Positions 6,385-7,472 of a stretch of DNA of 7,472 nucleotides are shown piece after piece. A model generated the notes under the pieces. The model saw nothing but the letters and a program-made list of their open reading frames with translations. It searched no databases and was not told the DNA's origin. Numbering within the stretch: position 1 is the stretch's first letter; each line of letters begins with the position of its first letter. Position numbers and translations under genes: made by a program. The DNA is taken from the NCBI GenBank assembly GCA_964419255.1, contig CAYQOU010000110.1, forward strand, positions 1-7,472. Direction: 5' to 3'. This DNA is from CAZPHU01 sp964419255 (lineage in GTDB: Bacteria; Fibrobacterota; Chitinivibrionia; Chitinivibrionales; CAYFVL01).

Positions 6385-6998
6385 GTGCTACCATCCCACC
6401 GGGAAAAGTTCTTCAAAATATTCAGCCCCAGCCGACCACTCTTCTCCGGGTGAAACTGTGTCGCGAAAAGATTCTTATACCCGATAGCCGCCGGAAACGT
6501 GATCTCATACTCGCTTGTCGCGAAGACCAGGTCCTGGTCGGCAGGCTGTGGATAGAAGGAGTGGACGAAATAAAACTCATCGCCCGCTTGTATATCCTTT
6601 AGTACGAAATGCTCCCGCGTGACTGTCACCTGGTTCCATCCCATGTGCGGGATTTTCAATGATTTGTCGGTGAGTTTGAATTTCGGGCTGTTGCCCTCGA
6701 TAAGCCCAAGACAGTTTGTATCTTCCTCATCGGAGTGGGAGAGGATGATCTGGGTACCCAGACAGATGCCCATAATGGGAGTACCTGCGGCGAAGCAATC
6801 CTTGAGTGCTCTGTCGAGCCCGGTTCTCTTGAGTGCGGAAATAGCGCTGCCCGCGTTTCCTACCCCGGGAAAAATCACCCGCTCGGCAGCCTGAATATAC
6901 TCAGGGTCGGCCGATATTTGTGAGGGGATCTCCAGAAAATCCAACGCTCGTTTCACCGAGGTCAGATTCCCAGCCTCATAGTCGATTATCGCGATCAT
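6378..6998 (-). CDS. hisH: imidazole glycerol phosphate synthase, glutamine amidotransferase subunit HisH
   Basis: A 206-residue class I glutamine amidotransferase, normal length. It releases ammonia from glutamine and channels it into HisF. The triad is complete: C79 in GICLGTQ (77-83), and H183 and E185 in QFHPEKSG (181-188). The oxyanion strand PGVG is at 44-47, and other HisH marks are IDYEAGNLTSV (5-15), PHMGWNQV (117-124) and FVHSFYP (144-150). The nucleophile elbow has Thr where Met is common (GICLGTQ rather than GICLGMQ), a minor variation. The start ATG has GGA (7007-7009) 8 bases upstream. No other his gene is in the window, so the rest of the pathway must lie elsewhere or beyond the right edge. 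Confidence 0.97.
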   Translation of the reverse strand: MIAIIDYEAGNLTSVKRALDFLEIPSQISADPEYIQAAERVIFPGVGNAGSAISALKRTGLDRALKDCFAAGTPIMGICLGTQIILSHSDEEDTNCLGLIEGNSPKFKLTDKSLKIPHMGWNQVTVTREHFVLKDIQAGDEFYFVHSFYPQPADQDLVFATSEYEITFPAAIGYKNLFATQFHPEKSGRLGLNILKNFSRWDGSTC

Positions 6999-7015
6999 AT
7001 CTGTTTTCCGATTTG

Positions 7016-7044
7016 CTTATAATGGATATGGTAGAGATGATAAA
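7016..7044 (-). promoter_or_regulatory. candidate promoter for hisHF
   Basis: On the minus strand TTTATC (7044-7039) and TATAAG (7021-7016) are 17 bases apart, with the -10 about 17 bases before the hisH ATG. That would give a very short leader. The -10 is fair and the -35 weak. There is no His-rich leader peptide or attenuator hairpin between it and hisH. Confidence 0.25.
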
Positions 7045-7179
7045 AATACAAAAGCTGTGGCGGGTGGCGCAAAGAGGCTTACTTTTTTGGGTGGATTTCG
7101 CTTGTTAGAAAGCTCACCTCCCACATGTCTTCATCTACTCAGACGATGAAATCAGCTTCAGACTTCTAAGGATTGCGTT

Positions 7180-7326
7180 CTACCAATGTATATTGCAATC
7201 AGATTCGCTGTTTACGTTACTTTCATTTTTCATAAGAGCACTTTGCTCGGAAATGCTTTCTTTCTCAAGAACCATTTGTCCCTGGGGATTTCCTCCAAAA
7301 CCAGCGTGCGTGCAGATTAAAAACAT
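7180..7326 (-). CDS. possible small ORF, 48 codons, unknown
   Basis: On the minus strand an ATG preceded by GGGAG with only about 3 bases of spacing opens 48 codons ending in TAG. The predicted peptide begins MFLICTHAGFGGNPQGQ and goes on with a hydrophilic Glu/Ser/Asn-rich part. It has no signal peptide, no membrane helix and no family I recognise. A second in-frame ATG lies 17 codons in. It sits between the repeat array and hisH in the same orientation, about 180 bases from hisH. Low confidence; it may be chance. Confidence 0.18.
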   Translation of the reverse strand: MFLICTHAGFGGNPQGQMVLEKESISEQSALMKNESNVNSESDCNIHW

Positions 7327-7370
7327 AATCTCCCACTGCTTCTCCTAAATCCCCCCCTTAGCCCTCCCTC

Positions 7371-7472
7371 TTCGTGCACATTCTGGGCACTTCCTGCATA
7401 TTTTTTCCGCTTCTTGCACCTTTTTGTGGCTTCTTGCACCCCTTTTGCCGCTTCTTGCAGCACTTTACCCCC
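7371..7472. repeat. five-copy imperfect tandem repeat, 20-21 base period
   Basis: The core TTCNTGCA starts at 7371 (TTCGTGCA), 7391 (TTCCTGCA), 7411, 7431 and 7452 (all three TTCTTGCA), giving steps of 20, 20, 20 and 21 bases. The following 12-13 bases are variable and pyrimidine-rich, often ending GGC or CGC just before the next core. On the minus strand the unit reads roughly GCGGCAAAAAGGTGCAAGAA. The array runs to the window edge, so more copies may follow. Units are too short for CRISPR. It could be a minisatellite, a phased protein-binding array, or heptad-coding sequence of a gene entering from the right. Confidence 0.7.

Larger units (their letters stand above)
6999..7472. other. 474-base region upstream of hisH, mostly without a gene
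   Basis: It holds the hisHF upstream sequence (6999-7060), a stretch with a weak inverted repeat GATTGC/GCAATC (7171-7176 with 7195-7200), a possible 48-codon minus ORF (7180-7326), a C-rich tract near 7351-7369 and a short-period repeat array (7371-7472). No tRNA, rRNA or known riboswitch is recognisable. One minus-strand frame is open from the right edge down to a TAA at 7317-7319 (51 codons, starting Ala/Gln/Lys-rich over the repeats), so the tail of a gene entering from the right cannot be excluded. Confidence 0.5.

Noticed and set aside
7351..7369. C-rich tract resembling one arm of a common dispersed palindromic repeat
   Set aside because: No matching G-rich arm is found nearby, so a full element cannot be supported.
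7371..7472. CRISPR array
   Set aside because: The conserved core is only 8 bases, the period is 20-21 bases and there are no unique spacers of normal length.

Overview
This window looks like chromosomal DNA from a Gram-negative, non-model bacterium. The evidence is a canonical bacterial hisH-hisF pair next to surface-glycan glycosyltransferases, an exported parallel beta-helix protein and a cyclic-nucleotide-binding-domain remnant. The mix would fit a Fibrobacterota-like or other FCB/deltaproteobacterial lineage. That placement is a weak inference from gene style; nothing here fixes the taxon.

Layout. Bases 43-1473 (+) encode a methyltransferase-glycosyltransferase fusion that may continue from a gene ending at the left edge. 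It converges on a minus-strand polytopic GT-C type glycosyltransferase (1724-3292) across a 250-base gap holding a long imperfect hairpin. Bases 3293-3719 carry no convincing gene but hold hairpins, an orphan extended -10 box and a 36-codon ORF with a good Shine-Dalgarno. Then, all on the minus strand, come a secreted beta-helix protein (3720-4817), a broken cyclic-nucleotide-binding protein (4810-5340), hisF (5605-6384) and hisH (6378-6998). The right end (6999-7472) is intergenic, with a possible 48-codon ORF and a five-copy array of a 20-21 base repeat running off the edge.

How the genes work together. HisH (glutaminase) and HisF (cyclase) form imidazole glycerol phosphate synthase, the histidine/purine branch-point enzyme; their 7-base overlap fits translational coupling of a stoichiometric complex. 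The DPM1-like GT2 half of the first gene and the GT-C protein are plausible partners. Enzymes of the first kind make polyprenyl-phosphate sugars and enzymes of the second kind use them outside the membrane, but substrate and acceptor cannot be read from sequence. The beta-helix protein is probably exported.

Most notable points: a cNMP-binding gene cut by one in-frame TAA with recognisable domain on both sides; the same reading frame staying open from the hisF stop to that TAA; the phased short-repeat array upstream of hisH; and related hairpins in two intergenic gaps. I do not see a clearly new multi-gene system.
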